This document shows, piece by piece, positions 52,387 through 61,696 of a stretch of DNA of 64,000 nt. A program made the position numbers and the translations under genes. The stretch comes from Xenophilus arseniciresistens. GTDB taxonomy: Bacteria > Pseudomonadota > Gammaproteobacteria > Burkholderiales > Burkholderiaceae_C. The notes under the pieces are model-generated. The model did no database searches, was not told the origin of the DNA, and saw only the letters and a program-made list of their open reading frames with translations. Numbering within the stretch: position 1 is the first letter of the stretch; each line of letters opens with the position of its first letter. The stretch lies in NCBI RefSeq assembly GCF_028023875.1, contig NZ_JAQIPB010000006.1:124001-188000 (forward strand), read 5' to 3'.

Positions 52387-53226
52387 TCAATCCTCGTGCT
52401 TGTCGTGTGTGCCCGCGGCGCCACGGCGCCAGTAGCCCGAGGCGCGGATCCACTGCGGATTGGCCTGGCAGTCGTTGACCAGGTGCGCGCGCAATGCCTT
52501 GGCGGCGGCCGACTCACAGCCGATCCAGGCATGGAAGGCGCCCGTGGGCAGCGGCGTGGCGCGCAGGGCCGCCAGCAGCGGGGGCTCCTGGCCGGCCACA
52601 GCAGCAGCACCGTCGCGGTGGACCCAGACCACCTGCACATCGGCCGCGGAAGGCAGCGGCACCTGGTCGGCCGCGCTGTCCACTTCGGCCAGCACCCGCA
52701 CGCGCGCGCCGGCCGGCAGTTCAGCCAGGCGCCGCGCAATGGCGGGCAGGGCCGTGTCGTCGCCGATCAGCAGGTGCCAGTCGAAATCGGTGGGCACCAG
52801 GAAGGAGCCGCGCGGCCCGCCCACGCCCAGCAGGTCGCCGGGCCTGGCGGCGCGTGCCCATGCCGTGGCCGGCCCGGCCTCGTGCAGGGCGAAGTCCACC
52901 TGCAGCGTGCCGGCGACCGGGTCGTGGTGGTGCGGCGTGTAGTCGCGTGCCACGGGCCGCGGGCCTTCGGGCCAGATCGGGCCTTCGGGCCCGGCCGTGG
53001 GGAGTGTCAGCGCCCCGGTCTGCGGGTCGGGGAAGAAGAGCTTCATGTGGTCGTCGAAGCCCGGGCTCAGAAAGCCCTCCAGTTCGGGGCCGCCGAGCGT
53101 GATGCGGATCAGGTGCGGCGTGGGCTGCTCGGTGCGCAGCACCGACAGGCGCCTGAAGCGCAGGGCATGGCGCACGCGCTGGGCGCGGCGGTCAGGGGAG
53201 GCGGTTGCAGCAGCAGAAGAGTTCAT
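52387..53226 (-). CDS. siderophore-interacting protein (YqjH-like ferric-siderophore reductase)
   Basis: 279-residue FAD-dependent reductase of the SIP family, releasing iron from siderophores in the cytoplasm with NADPH. Seen: HLIRITLGGPELEGF, ARDYTPHHHDPVAGTLQVDFALHEAGPATAWARAARPGDLLGVGGPRGSFLVP (RxYT-like FAD site) and the C-terminal HAWIGCESAAAKALRAHLVND, YWRRGAAG. E. coli YqjH is the reference; length comparable (254). Lies 8 bp after its regulator gene, in the same direction. Confidence 0.93.
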   Translation of the reverse strand: MNSSAAATASPDRRAQRVRHALRFRRLSVLRTEQPTPHLIRITLGGPELEGFLSPGFDDHMKLFFPDPQTGALTLPTAGPEGPIWPEGPRPVARDYTPHHHDPVAGTLQVDFALHEAGPATAWARAARPGDLLGVGGPRGSFLVPTDFDWHLLIGDDTALPAIARRLAELPAGARVRVLAEVDSAADQVPLPSAADVQVVWVHRDGAAAVAGQEPPLLAALRATPLPTGAFHAWIGCESAAAKALRAHLVNDCQANPQWIRASGYWRRGAAGTHDKHED

Positions 53227-53234
53227 GTGTGGTG

Positions 53235-53765
53235 TCAGATGCGTTCAATGTGTTGCGCGGCTTGGTCGAGCACGGCCGCGAAGGCGTGCGCCTGTTCATC
53301 GCTGAGGGGTTCGCGCGCGAGCCGCATGCGCATCGCGAGCTTGAGGTTCTCGATGGCCCGTGCCACCTGCGGCGGCCGGCCGGCGCGCAGGCCCGCGCCG
53401 TCCACCCCCGCGTGCATGCGGGCCATCAGTTCATCGGTGGTCTGTCGTTGTTCGGCCAGGAAGTCCAGCCCGGCTGCCGTGACGCTGTAGCGCTTGCGGC
53501 CGCCATGGTCGGGTGCGTCCACCGTGACCAGGCCCGTCTCTTCCAGCCAGGTCAGCGTGGGGTAGACCACGCCCGGGCTGGGGCTGTAGCGGCCGCCCAG
53601 CCGTTCTTCGATGGCCTTGATCAGTTCGTAGCCGTGACGGGGCAGGTCGGCGATCAGCTGCAGCAGCACCAGCTTGAGGCCGCCGCGCCCGAAGATGCGG
53701 TGGCCTCCGCCGTGCCGGCCGCCGGTGCCCGCGGCGGCCTGCGTGGGAGAGCTCGTGGAAGTCAT
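53235..53765 (-). CDS. PadR-family regulator, YqjI-like
   Basis: 176-residue PadR winged-helix protein: LKLVLLQLIADLPRHGYELIKAIEERLGGRYSPSPGVVYPTLTWLEETGLV, then GGRKRYSVTAAGLDFLAEQ, and a helical C-terminus QAHAFAAVLDQAAQHIERI like E. coli YqjI. YqjI represses yqjH and itself and responds to nickel through a long His/Cys-rich N-terminus; here only GRHGGGH remains of that region, so metal response may differ. Pairing with the YqjH-like gene directly downstream supports the same job. Confidence 0.92.
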   Translation of the reverse strand: MTSTSSPTQAAAGTGGRHGGGHRIFGRGGLKLVLLQLIADLPRHGYELIKAIEERLGGRYSPSPGVVYPTLTWLEETGLVTVDAPDHGGRKRYSVTAAGLDFLAEQRQTTDELMARMHAGVDGAGLRAGRPPQVARAIENLKLAMRMRLAREPLSDEQAHAFAAVLDQAAQHIERI

Positions 53766-53775
53766 GGAGGCGATT

Positions 53776-53799
53776 TATATCTGGAATAAAAAAGATATA
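53776..53799. promoter_or_regulatory. palindromic operator of the PadR regulator
   Basis: TATATCT-N10-AGATATA, a perfect 7-bp inverted repeat (nearly extended by CGAT/TCG outside), 11 bp upstream of the PadR start in a very AT-rich stretch that probably also holds the -10 box. PadR dimers bind such AT-rich palindromes, and the site would control the padR-sip operon; effect on the divergent gene at 53929 is possible. Confidence 0.65.
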
Positions 53800-53928
53800 T
53801 CGAAATAAGGGGATTTGGCGGGTACGGGCGCGGCCGATGCCGATCGGCGTCACAAGCCGCCGCGCTGCCACGTCTTGAGAGGGAAGGCGGTCCAGGCCTT
53901 CCACTTTCCAACCCAAGAGGAGATTTCC

Positions 53929-54408
53929 ATGGAACAACGTCTCAATGCCATGCAGCAAGGGCCCGAGCTCTTCAAGAAGCTCGGGGAGTTCAGCCAGTTG
54001 GCGAAGAAGGGCCCGATCGAGGCGGGGCTGCTCTACCTCATCGAGCTGCGTGCATCGCAGCTCAACGGCTGCGCCTTCTGCGCCGACATGCACATCAAGC
54101 AGGCCAAGATCCACGGCGAAGGCGAGTTGCGCCTGCACCATGTGGCGATCTGGCGCGAGTCGCCGCTGTTTGGCGCCCGCGAGCGCGCGGCCCTGGCCTG
54201 GACCGAGGTGCTCACGCAACTGTCGCCGCAGGGCGTGCCCGACGCCGACTACGCCGCCGCGCGCGAGCAGTTCTCCGAGCAGGAACTGGTGGTGCTGACG
54301 CACAACGTGATGGGCATCAACGCCTGGAACCGGCTGAACGTGGCCTTCCGCACCATCCCGGGCTCGCTCGACAAGGCCTTTGGCCTGGACAAGGCGCAGT
54401 TCGCCTGA
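53929..54408 (+). CDS. carboxymuconolactone decarboxylase family protein (AhpD-like)
   Basis: 159-residue CMD/AhpD-fold protein. The redox/proton-relay motif is ELRASQLNGCAFCADMHIKQAKIHGEG, with CxxC and the following histidine as in alkylhydroperoxidase AhpD-type proteins. All-helical. A very strong ribosome site (AGAGGAGA) precedes the ATG. Followed after 26 bp by an NAD(P)H-binding protein, probably one operon. Peroxidase activity is inferred from the motif only. Confidence 0.93.
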   Translation: MEQRLNAMQQGPELFKKLGEFSQLAKKGPIEAGLLYLIELRASQLNGCAFCADMHIKQAKIHGEGELRLHHVAIWRESPLFGARERAALAWTEVLTQLSPQGVPDADYAAAREQFSEQELVVLTHNVMGINAWNRLNVAFRTIPGSLDKAFGLDKAQFA

Positions 54409-54434
54409 ACCCCAACAACCCCAGGAGAAGCTTC

Positions 54435-55175
54435 ATGAAGATCGTCGTCATCGGCGGCACCGGGCTGATCGGCAGCAAGCTGGTCCGGCTGCTTGAACAA
54501 CAGGGGCACGAGGCGCTGGCCGCGTCGCCTAACACGGGCGTCAACACGCTGACCGGCGAGGGCCTGGCGGCTGCGCTGGCCGGCGCGCAGGTGGTGGTGG
54601 ACGTGGCCAACTCGCCGTCCTTCGAGGACCAGGCGGTGCTGGATTTCTTCCGCACCTCGGGCCGCAACCTGCTGGCCGCCGAGGCTGCCGCGGGCGTGTC
54701 GCACCACGTGGCCCTGTCGGTGGTCGGCACCGACCGGCTGCAGCAAAGCGGCTACTTCCGGGCCAAGCAGGCGCAAGAAGACCTGATCGAGGCCAGCGGC
54801 CTGCCCCACACCATCGTGCAGGCCACGCAGTTCCTGGAGTTCCTGGGCGGCATCGTGCAGTCTGCTGCGGCGGGTGGCGAGATCCGGCTGTCGCCGGCCT
54901 TCATCCAGCCCATCAGTTCGGACGATGTGGCGCAGGTGCTGGCGGAGGTGGCGCTGGCCGCGCCGCGCAACGGCCGCCTGGAGATCGCCGGGCCCGAGCG
55001 CTGGCGCCTGGCGCAGCTGGTGCAGCGCTACCTGGACCTGAAGCAGGACGCGCGCCGCGTGGTGACCGATCCGCAGGCGCTGTACTTTGGCGCGCCCCTG
55101 GACGACGCGACGCTGGTGCCCGCGGGCGCCGCCCGGCAGGGCAGCGTCACCTTCGCACAGTGGATGGGGCGTTGA
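54435..55175 (+). CDS. NAD(P)H-binding protein (NmrA-like atypical SDR)
   Basis: 246-residue atypical short-chain dehydrogenase: MKIVVIGGTGLIGSKLVRLLEQQGHEALAASP (GxxGxxG NADPH fold), VVVDVANSPSF, SVVGTDRLQQSGYFRAKQAQEDLIEASGLPHTIVQATQFLEFL. Related to NmrA/quinone oxidoreductase-like redox sensors. Follows the AhpD-like gene; together they look like a small oxidative- or quinone-stress operon (inference). Confidence 0.9.
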   Translation: MKIVVIGGTGLIGSKLVRLLEQQGHEALAASPNTGVNTLTGEGLAAALAGAQVVVDVANSPSFEDQAVLDFFRTSGRNLLAAEAAAGVSHHVALSVVGTDRLQQSGYFRAKQAQEDLIEASGLPHTIVQATQFLEFLGGIVQSAAAGGEIRLSPAFIQPISSDDVAQVLAEVALAAPRNGRLEIAGPERWRLAQLVQRYLDLKQDARRVVTDPQALYFGAPLDDATLVPAGAARQGSVTFAQWMGR

Positions 55176-55194
55176 GGGCGGCGGCAGCGCGCGC

Positions 55195-56529
55195 TCAGCG
55201 CTGCGGCATGTCCTTGGCCGAGTAGCCCAGGCTCACCGTGGCGTCTTCGGGGATGGGCGGCATGCCCGCATTCCAGGCCTCCCAGTCCGCGCGCATGCGC
55301 GCCAGCCGCTCGCCCTGCCGGCTGCCCAGGTTGGCGCGCTCGCGCTCGTCCTGCGCGAGGTTGAACAGGTAGTCGTGCCCGTCCACGCGCAGGTACTTCC
55401 AGTCGCCCTCGCGCAGCGCGCGCTGGCCGCGGTGCTTCATGCGCCAGTGCAGGGGCCGCTCGAAGGTGTGGCCGGCATCGCGCAGCACAGGCATGAGCGA
55501 TTGGCCGTCCAGCGGGTACGCCGGGTGCGCCGCCACGCCGGCCGCGTCGAGCATCGTGGCCGACCAGTCCATGCTCATGCACAGCTGGCGGCTTTCGCAG
55601 CCCGGGGCGATCACGGCCGGCCAGTGGGCGATCCAGGGCACGCGGATGCCGCCCTCGCTCAGGTCCATCTTGCCGCCCACCAGCGGCCAGTTGTCTGAAA
55701 AACGCTCGCCGCCGTTGTCGCTGGTGAACACGATCAGCGTGTTGTCCAGCTGGCCGTTGCGGCGCAGGGCCTCGACGATCCAGCCGATGCCTTCGTCCAT
55801 GTGATGGATCATGCGGCGGTAGGTGTCGATGTTGCCGCCGGCCAGATCGAAGAGGTTGTCCTTCACCGCGGGGGCGCGGGCGGCGTCGTCGCGCGTTTCC
55901 CAGGGCCAGTGCGGGGCGGTGTAGTGCAGGCTCAGGAAGAAGGGCGCGTCTTCGCGGGCCATGCGGTCCACAAGATCGACGGCGCGGCGCGACAGCAGGT
56001 CGGTGAGGTAGCCCTCGTCCTGGCGTTCCTGCTCGCCGAACCACAGGTCGTGCGTGCCGCGCGAGTCGCAGTGGCTGAAGTAGTCCACGCCGCCGGACAG
56101 CGGGCCGAAGAACTCCTCGTAGCCCGAGTGCAGCGGGCCGAAGGCGGGCGGATAGCCCAGGTGCCATTTGCCGATGAGGGCCGTGCGGTAGCCCGCGCCC
56201 TTGAGCAGCGAGGGCAGCGTCGGGTGCTGGGGCGGCAGGCCCAGCGTGCTGCTGCCGCGGCTGTCGCTGCGGATCGGCTCCTCGGCCGCGCCGCGCAGCC
56301 GGTACTGGTAGCGCGCGGTGATGAGGCCGAAGCGCGTGGGCGAGCACACGGGCGAGTTCGCATAGCCCTGCGTGAACTTCGCGCCCTGCGCGGCCAGGCG
56401 GTCCAGCACGGGCGAGACCGGGCCGAAGGAAGCCGCGCGCCCGCCATAGCAGCCCAGGTCGGCGTAGCCGAGGTCGTCGGCCACGATGAAGATGAAGTTG
56501 GGGCGTTGCCGGCTCACTGCTGCGTTCAA
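55195..56529 (-). CDS. sulfatase (Cys-type, formylglycine-dependent)
   Basis: About 444 residues of the alkaline-phosphatase superfamily. RPNFIFIVADDLGYADLGCYGG carries the metal aspartates; the catalytic cysteine converted to formylglycine is in SPVCSPTRFGLITAR (C-x-P-x-R); GKWHLGY and FTSDNGGERFSDNWPLVGGKMDLSEGGIRVP give the remaining active-site residues. No signal peptide is apparent with the chosen TTG start at 56529, whose last bases overlap the Bug stop (TTGA); a GTG at 56517 is the alternative. Downstream of and coupled to a Bug receptor, suggesting uptake and desulfation of an organosulfate. No formylglycine-generating enzyme is recognised nearby (EgtB shares the fold but not the job). 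Confidence 0.9.
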   Translation of the reverse strand: MNAAVSRQRPNFIFIVADDLGYADLGCYGGRAASFGPVSPVLDRLAAQGAKFTQGYANSPVCSPTRFGLITARYQYRLRGAAEEPIRSDSRGSSTLGLPPQHPTLPSLLKGAGYRTALIGKWHLGYPPAFGPLHSGYEEFFGPLSGGVDYFSHCDSRGTHDLWFGEQERQDEGYLTDLLSRRAVDLVDRMAREDAPFFLSLHYTAPHWPWETRDDAARAPAVKDNLFDLAGGNIDTYRRMIHHMDEGIGWIVEALRRNGQLDNTLIVFTSDNGGERFSDNWPLVGGKMDLSEGGIRVPWIAHWPAVIAPGCESRQLCMSMDWSATMLDAAGVAAHPAYPLDGQSLMPVLRDAGHTFERPLHWRMKHRGQRALREGDWKYLRVDGHDYLFNLAQDERERANLGSRQGERLARMRADWEAWNAGMPPIPEDATVSLGYSAKDMPQR

Positions 56530-57521
56530 GGTTGGTAGCCCGAGGTCTTGACCACCGGCGCCCACTGCGCGCGGTAGGCCTTGAGCATGGCTTCGGTCTG
56601 GGCCCGCGTGCTCACCACCGGCACCAGCTTGTTGTCGGCAAAGCGGCGCTGCATCTCGGGCTCCTGCATCACGGCCTGGATGGCCTGGGCCAGCCGGTCG
56701 ACCTTTTCGCGCGGCATGGCGGCGGGAGCGAAGAAGGCGTTCCAGCCCGTGCCCGTGAGGTCCAGCCCCGACTCCTTGAAGGTGGGCACGTCGGGCGCGA
56801 GGCTGGAGCGCTTGGCGCCCGACATGGCCAGGATGCGGAACTTGCCGGCCTGGTAGTGCGGCAGTTGCGCATCGAAGGTGTCGACGGCGATGGGCACCTG
56901 GCCGCCGATCAGGTCGGTGATGACCGTGGCCGAGCCCTTGTAGCCGATCACCTCGGCGCGCACCTTGGCGCTCTGGCCCAGCATCAGCGCGAAGAAGTGC
57001 GGCAGGCTGCCGGTGGCGGGCACGCCGATGTTCGACTGGTTGGGGTTGGCGCGCATCCAGTCCAGCAACTGCGTGAGGTTCTGCGCGGGCACGCCGGGCG
57101 CCACGGCCAGGCCGAAGTCGTAGTCGTTGACGTGGGACACGGCCTGGAAGTCGCGCTCGGGGTCGTAGCCGTTGTCCTTGAAGACCAGCGGCGCCACCAC
57201 CATCACGGCCGGGTTGGCCACCATCAGCACGTTCTGGCCGGCCGGCGCGCCCTTGAGCTGCTGGGCCGCCAGGCGCCCGCCCGCGCCGGGCTTGTTGTCC
57301 ACCACCACCGGCACGCCCAGGGTCTGCGCCAGCCGGTCGCCGACGAAGCGCGCCACCATGTCGGTGGTGCCGCCCGGCGCGTAGCCGACGACCAGGCGCA
57401 GCGGGCCGTCCAGCGGCTGGGCCTGCGCGTTGCCGGTCATGCCCATCGCCAGGCTGCCCAGCGCGGCTGCTGCAGCAGCTGCCTTGAGGGCCCAGCGGCG
57501 CGTGTGTGGATGTGTGCTCAT
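56526..57521 (-). CDS. Bug-family (TctC-like) periplasmic solute receptor, sulfatase-linked
   Basis: 331-residue Bug receptor, third in the window. Signal region HTRRWALKAAAAAAALGSLAMGMTGNAQAQ; family motifs LRLVVGYAPGGTTDMVARFV, VVDNKPGAGGRLAAQQL, IGYKGSATVITDLIGGQVPIAVDTFD. Divergent from the MarR regulator at 57607 with an 85-bp gap containing palindromes, and overlapping the sulfatase gene downstream. Likely receptor for the sulfated or desulfated compound. Confidence 0.94.
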   Translation of the reverse strand: MSTHPHTRRWALKAAAAAAALGSLAMGMTGNAQAQPLDGPLRLVVGYAPGGTTDMVARFVGDRLAQTLGVPVVVDNKPGAGGRLAAQQLKGAPAGQNVLMVANPAVMVVAPLVFKDNGYDPERDFQAVSHVNDYDFGLAVAPGVPAQNLTQLLDWMRANPNQSNIGVPATGSLPHFFALMLGQSAKVRAEVIGYKGSATVITDLIGGQVPIAVDTFDAQLPHYQAGKFRILAMSGAKRSSLAPDVPTFKESGLDLTGTGWNAFFAPAAMPREKVDRLAQAIQAVMQEPEMQRRFADNKLVPVVSTRAQTEAMLKAYRAQWAPVVKTSGYQP

Positions 57522-57564
57522 GCCTGTCGCCTCCTTGTGTGTGCGGCGCCGATTCTGGAAGTCT

Positions 57565-57594
57565 CACAATCGATTGTTCAAATCAACTGTTGTG
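57565..57594. promoter_or_regulatory. operator-like palindromes between the Bug-sulfatase operon and MarR gene
   Basis: CAATCGATTG (57567-57576) is a perfect 10-bp palindrome; it lies within CACAA...TTGTG (57565-57594). The 85-bp divergent space is AT-richer than its surroundings, ends 13 bp before the MarR ATG and is the expected binding site of the MarR protein. Confidence 0.55.
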
Positions 57595-57606
57595 CGGACT
57601 AACCCC

Positions 57607-58125
57607 ATGACGCTTCCCACCGCTGTGCCCGCCGACGGCGAGGGCGCCCGCCCGCTGGATGACCTGCTGCTGTACCGGCTGAGCCGCCTGCTGGACGTGG
57701 CCGGCAGCATGGTGATCCGGCTGTGCGAGGGGCGCTTCGGCATCACGCGGCGCGAATGGCGGCTGATCGCCACCCTGGCCAGCCGCGGGCCCATGAGCTC
57801 CTCGCAACTGGCCCAGCAGGCGCAGCTGGACCGCGCGCGCACCTCCAAGGCCGTGGGCTCGATGGTGGCCAAGCAACTGGTCTCGCGCACCCAGCCCGGC
57901 GGCGACCGGCGCCATGTGCTGCTGGGCCTCACGCCGGCCGGGCGCGCCGTGTACGACGCGCTGTACCCGCTGGCGGCGGCCATCAATGCCGAGCTGCTGT
58001 CCACACTGACCGAGGCCGACGCGCACACGCTCGACCAGGCGCTGGCCACCATGCAGCGCCGGGCCGAGCAGATGGTGGCGCGGGCCGAGCTGCCCAAGGC
58101 CGACCGCCGGCGCGGGCGCAGCTGA
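57607..58125 (+). CDS. MarR-family transcriptional regulator
   Basis: 172-residue winged-helix regulator: LLLYRLSRLLDVAGSMVIRLCEGRFGITRREWRLIATLASRGPMSSSQLAQQAQLDRARTSKAVGSMVAKQLVSRTQPGGDRRHVLLGLTPAGR, with the wing at GGDRRHV. Divergent from the Bug-sulfatase operon and therefore its likely regulator, probably relieved by an aromatic or sulfated ligand. ATG 57607 gives MTLPTAVPADGEGARPLDDL. Converges on the MscS gene. Confidence 0.94.
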   Translation: MTLPTAVPADGEGARPLDDLLLYRLSRLLDVAGSMVIRLCEGRFGITRREWRLIATLASRGPMSSSQLAQQAQLDRARTSKAVGSMVAKQLVSRTQPGGDRRHVLLGLTPAGRAVYDALYPLAAAINAELLSTLTEADAHTLDQALATMQRRAEQMVARAELPKADRRRGRS

Positions 58126-58137
58126 ACGCCCCGTGCG

Positions 58138-59262
58138 TCAGGGCGCGGGGCTGCTCGGCGTGGCCGTGGGCGGGGCCTGCACCGGCGCGGCCGGCGCCAT
58201 CGAGGGCGAGGGCTGGTCCGCGCCATCGGCCTCGATGCGCAGGCGCGGCAGGTGCTGCGGGTATTCGCGCTGCATGAAGTCGATCAGGCCTTCGCGCACC
58301 TTGCAGCGCAGGTCCCACGACAGGCCTGAATTGGCCGAGGTGCACAGCACGCGCAGCTGCATGGTGCGCTCGCTCGCGTCGGTCACCACCAGGTTGAAGA
58401 AGCGGCCATCCCATTCGGGCGCTGCCTTGACGATGCGCTCCACCTCGGCGCGCAGCGGCGCCAGCGGCGTGGCGTAGTCCACGTGCACGAACACCGAGCC
58501 CAGCAGCTGGGCGCTGGCGCGCGTCCAGTTCTGGAAGGGCTTTTCGATGAAGTGGTTCAGCGGAATGATCAGGCGCCGCTCGTCCCAGATGCGCAGCACC
58601 ACGTAGGTGCCGGTGATCTCCTCCACACGGCCCCATTCGCCTTCGACGATCAGCACGTCATCGAGCCGGATCGGCTGCGTGATCGCGATCTGCAGCCCCG
58701 CGATGAGATTGCTGAACACCGGCTTGGCGGCCAGGCCGCCGACGATGCCGATCACGCCCGCCGAGGCCAGCAGGCTGGCCCCGACCTGCCGCGCGCCGGG
58801 GAAGGTCATCAGCATCATGGCCGTGCCGAGGATGCCGACGATGACCATCGCGGTGCGCGCCAGCACGCGCGTTTGCGTGTGGATGCGGCGGGCCTGCATG
58901 TTGTCGGCCACGTCCACCGAATGGCGCAGCAGCACGGCATCGGCAAAGCCGTTGATCAGGCGGATGGCCAGCCAGGTGAAGCAGAAGATCAGCGCCAGCG
59001 CATTGAGGTGGCGCAGCGCGGCCAGGCCGCGCAGCTCGTCGGGCGCGGCCTGCCAGACGCCCTGCAGCGCCAGCAGGGGCAGCAGGATGCGGGTGGCCGG
59101 CTGGGCGGCGCGCGCGAGCGCGTTCACGGTGAGCAGGGGCCGCGTGACGCGCAGCACCACCAGGGCGCCGAGGCGGTGCAGCAAAAGCGCCACTGCCACG
59201 GCAATGAGTGCGGCCACGGCGGTGTTGAACCAGGGATGGGAAGTCAGCGTGTCTAGGGTCAT
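58138..59262 (-). CDS. mechanosensitive ion channel family protein (MscS-like)
   Basis: 374-residue inner-membrane channel. Four hydrophobic segments (near residues 12-32, 60-75, 90-110, 135-160), then the pore/beta-domain: ASLLASAGVIGIVGGLAAKPVFSNLIAGLQIAITQPIRLDDVLIVEGEWGRVEEITGTYVVLRIWDERRLIIPLNHFIEKPFQNWTR, which is the MscS signature. A Pro/Ala-rich tail (AAPVQAPPTATPSSPAP) ends it. Start MTLDTLTSHPWF at 59262; residues of the open frame further upstream are not conserved. Osmotic safety-valve role expected. Confidence 0.93.
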   Translation of the reverse strand: MTLDTLTSHPWFNTAVAALIAVAVALLLHRLGALVVLRVTRPLLTVNALARAAQPATRILLPLLALQGVWQAAPDELRGLAALRHLNALALIFCFTWLAIRLINGFADAVLLRHSVDVADNMQARRIHTQTRVLARTAMVIVGILGTAMMLMTFPGARQVGASLLASAGVIGIVGGLAAKPVFSNLIAGLQIAITQPIRLDDVLIVEGEWGRVEEITGTYVVLRIWDERRLIIPLNHFIEKPFQNWTRASAQLLGSVFVHVDYATPLAPLRAEVERIVKAAPEWDGRFFNLVVTDASERTMQLRVLCTSANSGLSWDLRCKVREGLIDFMQREYPQHLPRLRIEADGADQPSPSMAPAAPVQAPPTATPSSPAP

Positions 59263-59386
59263 GCGCGAGCAGGTTCCGGGGGAGATGAGTGCAAAAAAAC
59301 CGGGCGGGGCGCGAGGGCCCGCCGGCGTCACCCGCGGAGGGTCCGGCAGGAAATGTGCCGCGCACGGTACGTGCGCAGCCGGCCTG

Positions 59387-61696
59387 TCAGCGCGAGCTTG
59401 CGGACGGGAGTGTCTGATCGGCCGGAGGTTCCCCGGCCGATGCGCCGGGGTCGGCGGACGCGGCGTTGTCCTGCAAGGCCTGCATGGCCTGGCGCGCGTC
59501 GGCGCCCAGTTGCTGGGCCAGGCCCAGCGCCAGATCGAGCCGGCGCAGCAGCCAGGGGCTGATGTCGTTCTCGAAGGGGTCGGGCAGCGGCACGGGGCCG
59601 GGCAGCAGCGAAGGTGCGCTGCGCGAATCGGCCGAGCTTTCGGCGCCATCGACGGCCGGCGCGTCGCCGATGGCGGCCTCGATGCGCTGGGCCGCGCGCT
59701 GCAGCGGGCCCTCGACGCTGGACAGGGTGAGCCGGTCGCGCCGCTGCACCAGCATGGTCTTGACGGCGCTGAGCTGGGCCAGCAGCTGGTAGCTGTGGGC
59801 CTGCAGCCGCTGCAGCAGCGCCAGCGGCGGCTGCACCGCGCGCGGCTCCGACAACGCGCGCTGCGTGGCCTGCACCAGCGCCGACAGGCTGTCGAAGGCC
59901 TCGCGCCGGGCCAGTCGCCAGGCCAGTTCGGGCGCGTTGTCCAGCGCCTGCAACTGGCCCAGCGACAGCGCGTGTCGCGCATGGCGCGCCTGGGCCACCA
60001 GCGTGCGCTTGAGCAGCGCCGGCAACTGCTTGCGCTCCCACGAGGGCAGCACGTAGCAGAAGCCCCAGGCCAGCGCGGCGCCGATCAGCGTGTCGGCGAT
60101 GCGCTCGCCCAAAGCGAAGGTGGGCGCCGCGCCCACGTTGAGCATGTGCGCCTGGCCCAGGCCCAGCACGGTGGCGGCAATGGCCGTCCACACGTATTTG
60201 CGTACCGCAAAGCCATGCGCCACCGACTGCGCCAGCGACATGATCAGCAGCATCTGCAGCGGCCCCGGATGGAGGGACAGCACGGCCACCGCCAGCACGC
60301 TGCCCAGCAGGGTGCCGGCCACGCGCTCGTTGCGGCGCTCCAGCGTCTGCGCCAGGCTGCCGCGCAGCACCACCACGATGGTCAGCAGGATCCAGTAGTC
60401 GTGCGAGCCCCAGGGCATCAGCACCGCGATGGCATAGCCGGTGCCCAGCGCCAGTGCGGCGCGCAGCGCGTGGCGCAGCGGCGGGGCGTCCCAGTGCCAC
60501 AGCGCCAGGAAGGGCGCGGGCGACCAGTCGGTGGGGCTGACGAACATCTGCCAGTTGGCGCGCACGATGGCCAGGTCGGGGGCGCGTTCGCCGCGGGCCA
60601 GCTCGGCCAGGCGCCGCACTTCGTCGTTGAGGTGGCCGATGCGGCTGGCCAGCCCGCGCGCCAGCATGGCGGCCGAGGGGCCGTGCGGCGCGGCCTGCGC
60701 CTCGGTGCTGGCCTGGGCGGCATGGATGGCGGCCAGCTGCGGGCGCCGATCCACCACGGCGTCGGGGCGGCGCAGCAGCAGCAGGGCGTCGGCCGCCGCT
60801 TCCACATCGTCGGCCAGTGCCAGCAGCACCTCGCGCATGGCGGCCAGCGCGCCGGCATGGCGCGGGTGCTCGCGCAGGCTGTCCAGGTCCAGCTCGCTGG
60901 CCAGCAGGTGGTCGCGCATCTCCAGCGCGGTCATCAGCATGCCGGCCAGGCGCTGGCGCGAGGGCGTGCGCGGCGATTCGAGCACCAGGTCGCGCGTGGC
61001 CTGCAGCTGATCGGCCAGCGTGGCCTGCGCGGCCAGCATCTGGCTCAGCAGCGGCGCGGCCACTTCGCGCACATCGCTGGACTCATCGCGCGCCGTGAAC
61101 TGGCGCGCCTCGCTGCGCATCAGCGCCGCGACCGAGAACAGCACCTCGGCCATGGCCAGTTGCCGGTAGCGGGCGTTGAGCAGCAGGTTGACCAGCGTGG
61201 CCCACAGCAGATAGAGCAGGGCGCCCAGCGCCACATGGCCGGTGCGCGCTAGGGCCTCGGCCAGGCTGTGCGGCGCTGGCGTGGCCATGGCAAAGACCAT
61301 GGCCAGCATCACGGCAATCGCCACCGGGATGCCGCGCTTGCCCCAGGCCATGGCCAGGAAGGCCAGGAAGGTGGCCGGCACCAGCAGCAGGCCCAGGCGC
61401 CATGGCATGCCGTGCAGCATCTGCACCGCGAAGAACAGCGGCACGCCCAGCAGCGGTGCCGGCAGCATCTGGCGCAGCTTGCCGCGGCGCGGGGCCGCGC
61501 GGTCGGGCGGGCTGGAGAGGATCACGCCCGTGGCGGCGGCGGTGCCCGCCGCGGCGCCCAGCCACAGGTGCACGCCGCCCGAGATGAGCAGCAGCCCCAG
61601 GGCCACCATCAGCCCGTTGAGCACGTCGGCACTCAGGGCCACGCGCAGCGCGGCCCGGGTGCGTTGCACCGCGGCACCGGGCTGCAGGGCGATCAC
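59387..61696 (-). CDS. FUSC family transporter (aromatic-acid/drug efflux, YccS/AaeB-like)
   Basis: 769-residue membrane protein with two blocks of about six hydrophobic helices (around residues 10-180 and 410-560), the second block carrying the fusaric-acid-resistance motif [40 protein letters not shown]. Between and after them lie long cytoplasmic helical regions. FUSC proteins export aromatic carboxylates or act in stress resistance. The start is a GTG at 61696 inside the suhB stop codon (GTGA); no ATG lies earlier in the coding part. No membrane-fusion partner gene is adjacent, so it may act as the YccS type. Confidence 0.9.
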   Translation of the reverse strand: MIALQPGAAVQRTRAALRVALSADVLNGLMVALGLLLISGGVHLWLGAAAGTAAATGVILSSPPDRAAPRRGKLRQMLPAPLLGVPLFFAVQMLHGMPWRLGLLLVPATFLAFLAMAWGKRGIPVAIAVMLAMVFAMATPAPHSLAEALARTGHVALGALLYLLWATLVNLLLNARYRQLAMAEVLFSVAALMRSEARQFTARDESSDVREVAAPLLSQMLAAQATLADQLQATRDLVLESPRTPSRQRLAGMLMTALEMRDHLLASELDLDSLREHPRHAGALAAMREVLLALADDVEAAADALLLLRRPDAVVDRRPQLAAIHAAQASTEAQAAPHGPSAAMLARGLASRIGHLNDEVRRLAELARGERAPDLAIVRANWQMFVSPTDWSPAPFLALWHWDAPPLRHALRAALALGTGYAIAVLMPWGSHDYWILLTIVVVLRGSLAQTLERRNERVAGTLLGSVLAVAVLSLHPGPLQMLLIMSLAQSVAHGFAVRKYVWTAIAATVLGLGQAHMLNVGAAPTFALGERIADTLIGAALAWGFCYVLPSWERKQLPALLKRTLVAQARHARHALSLGQLQALDNAPELAWRLARREAFDSLSALVQATQRALSEPRAVQPPLALLQRLQAHSYQLLAQLSAVKTMLVQRRDRLTLSSVEGPLQRAAQRIEAAIGDAPAVDGAESSADSRSAPSLLPGPVPLPDPFENDISPWLLRRLDLALGLAQQLGADARQAMQALQDNAASADPGASAGEPPADQTLPSASSR

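Noticed and set aside
59263-59982. N-terminal extension of the MscS open frame by 240 codons
   Set aside because: It overlaps the FUSC gene in another frame and is Arg/Cys/Trp-rich without similarity; the conserved N-terminus starts at 59262.
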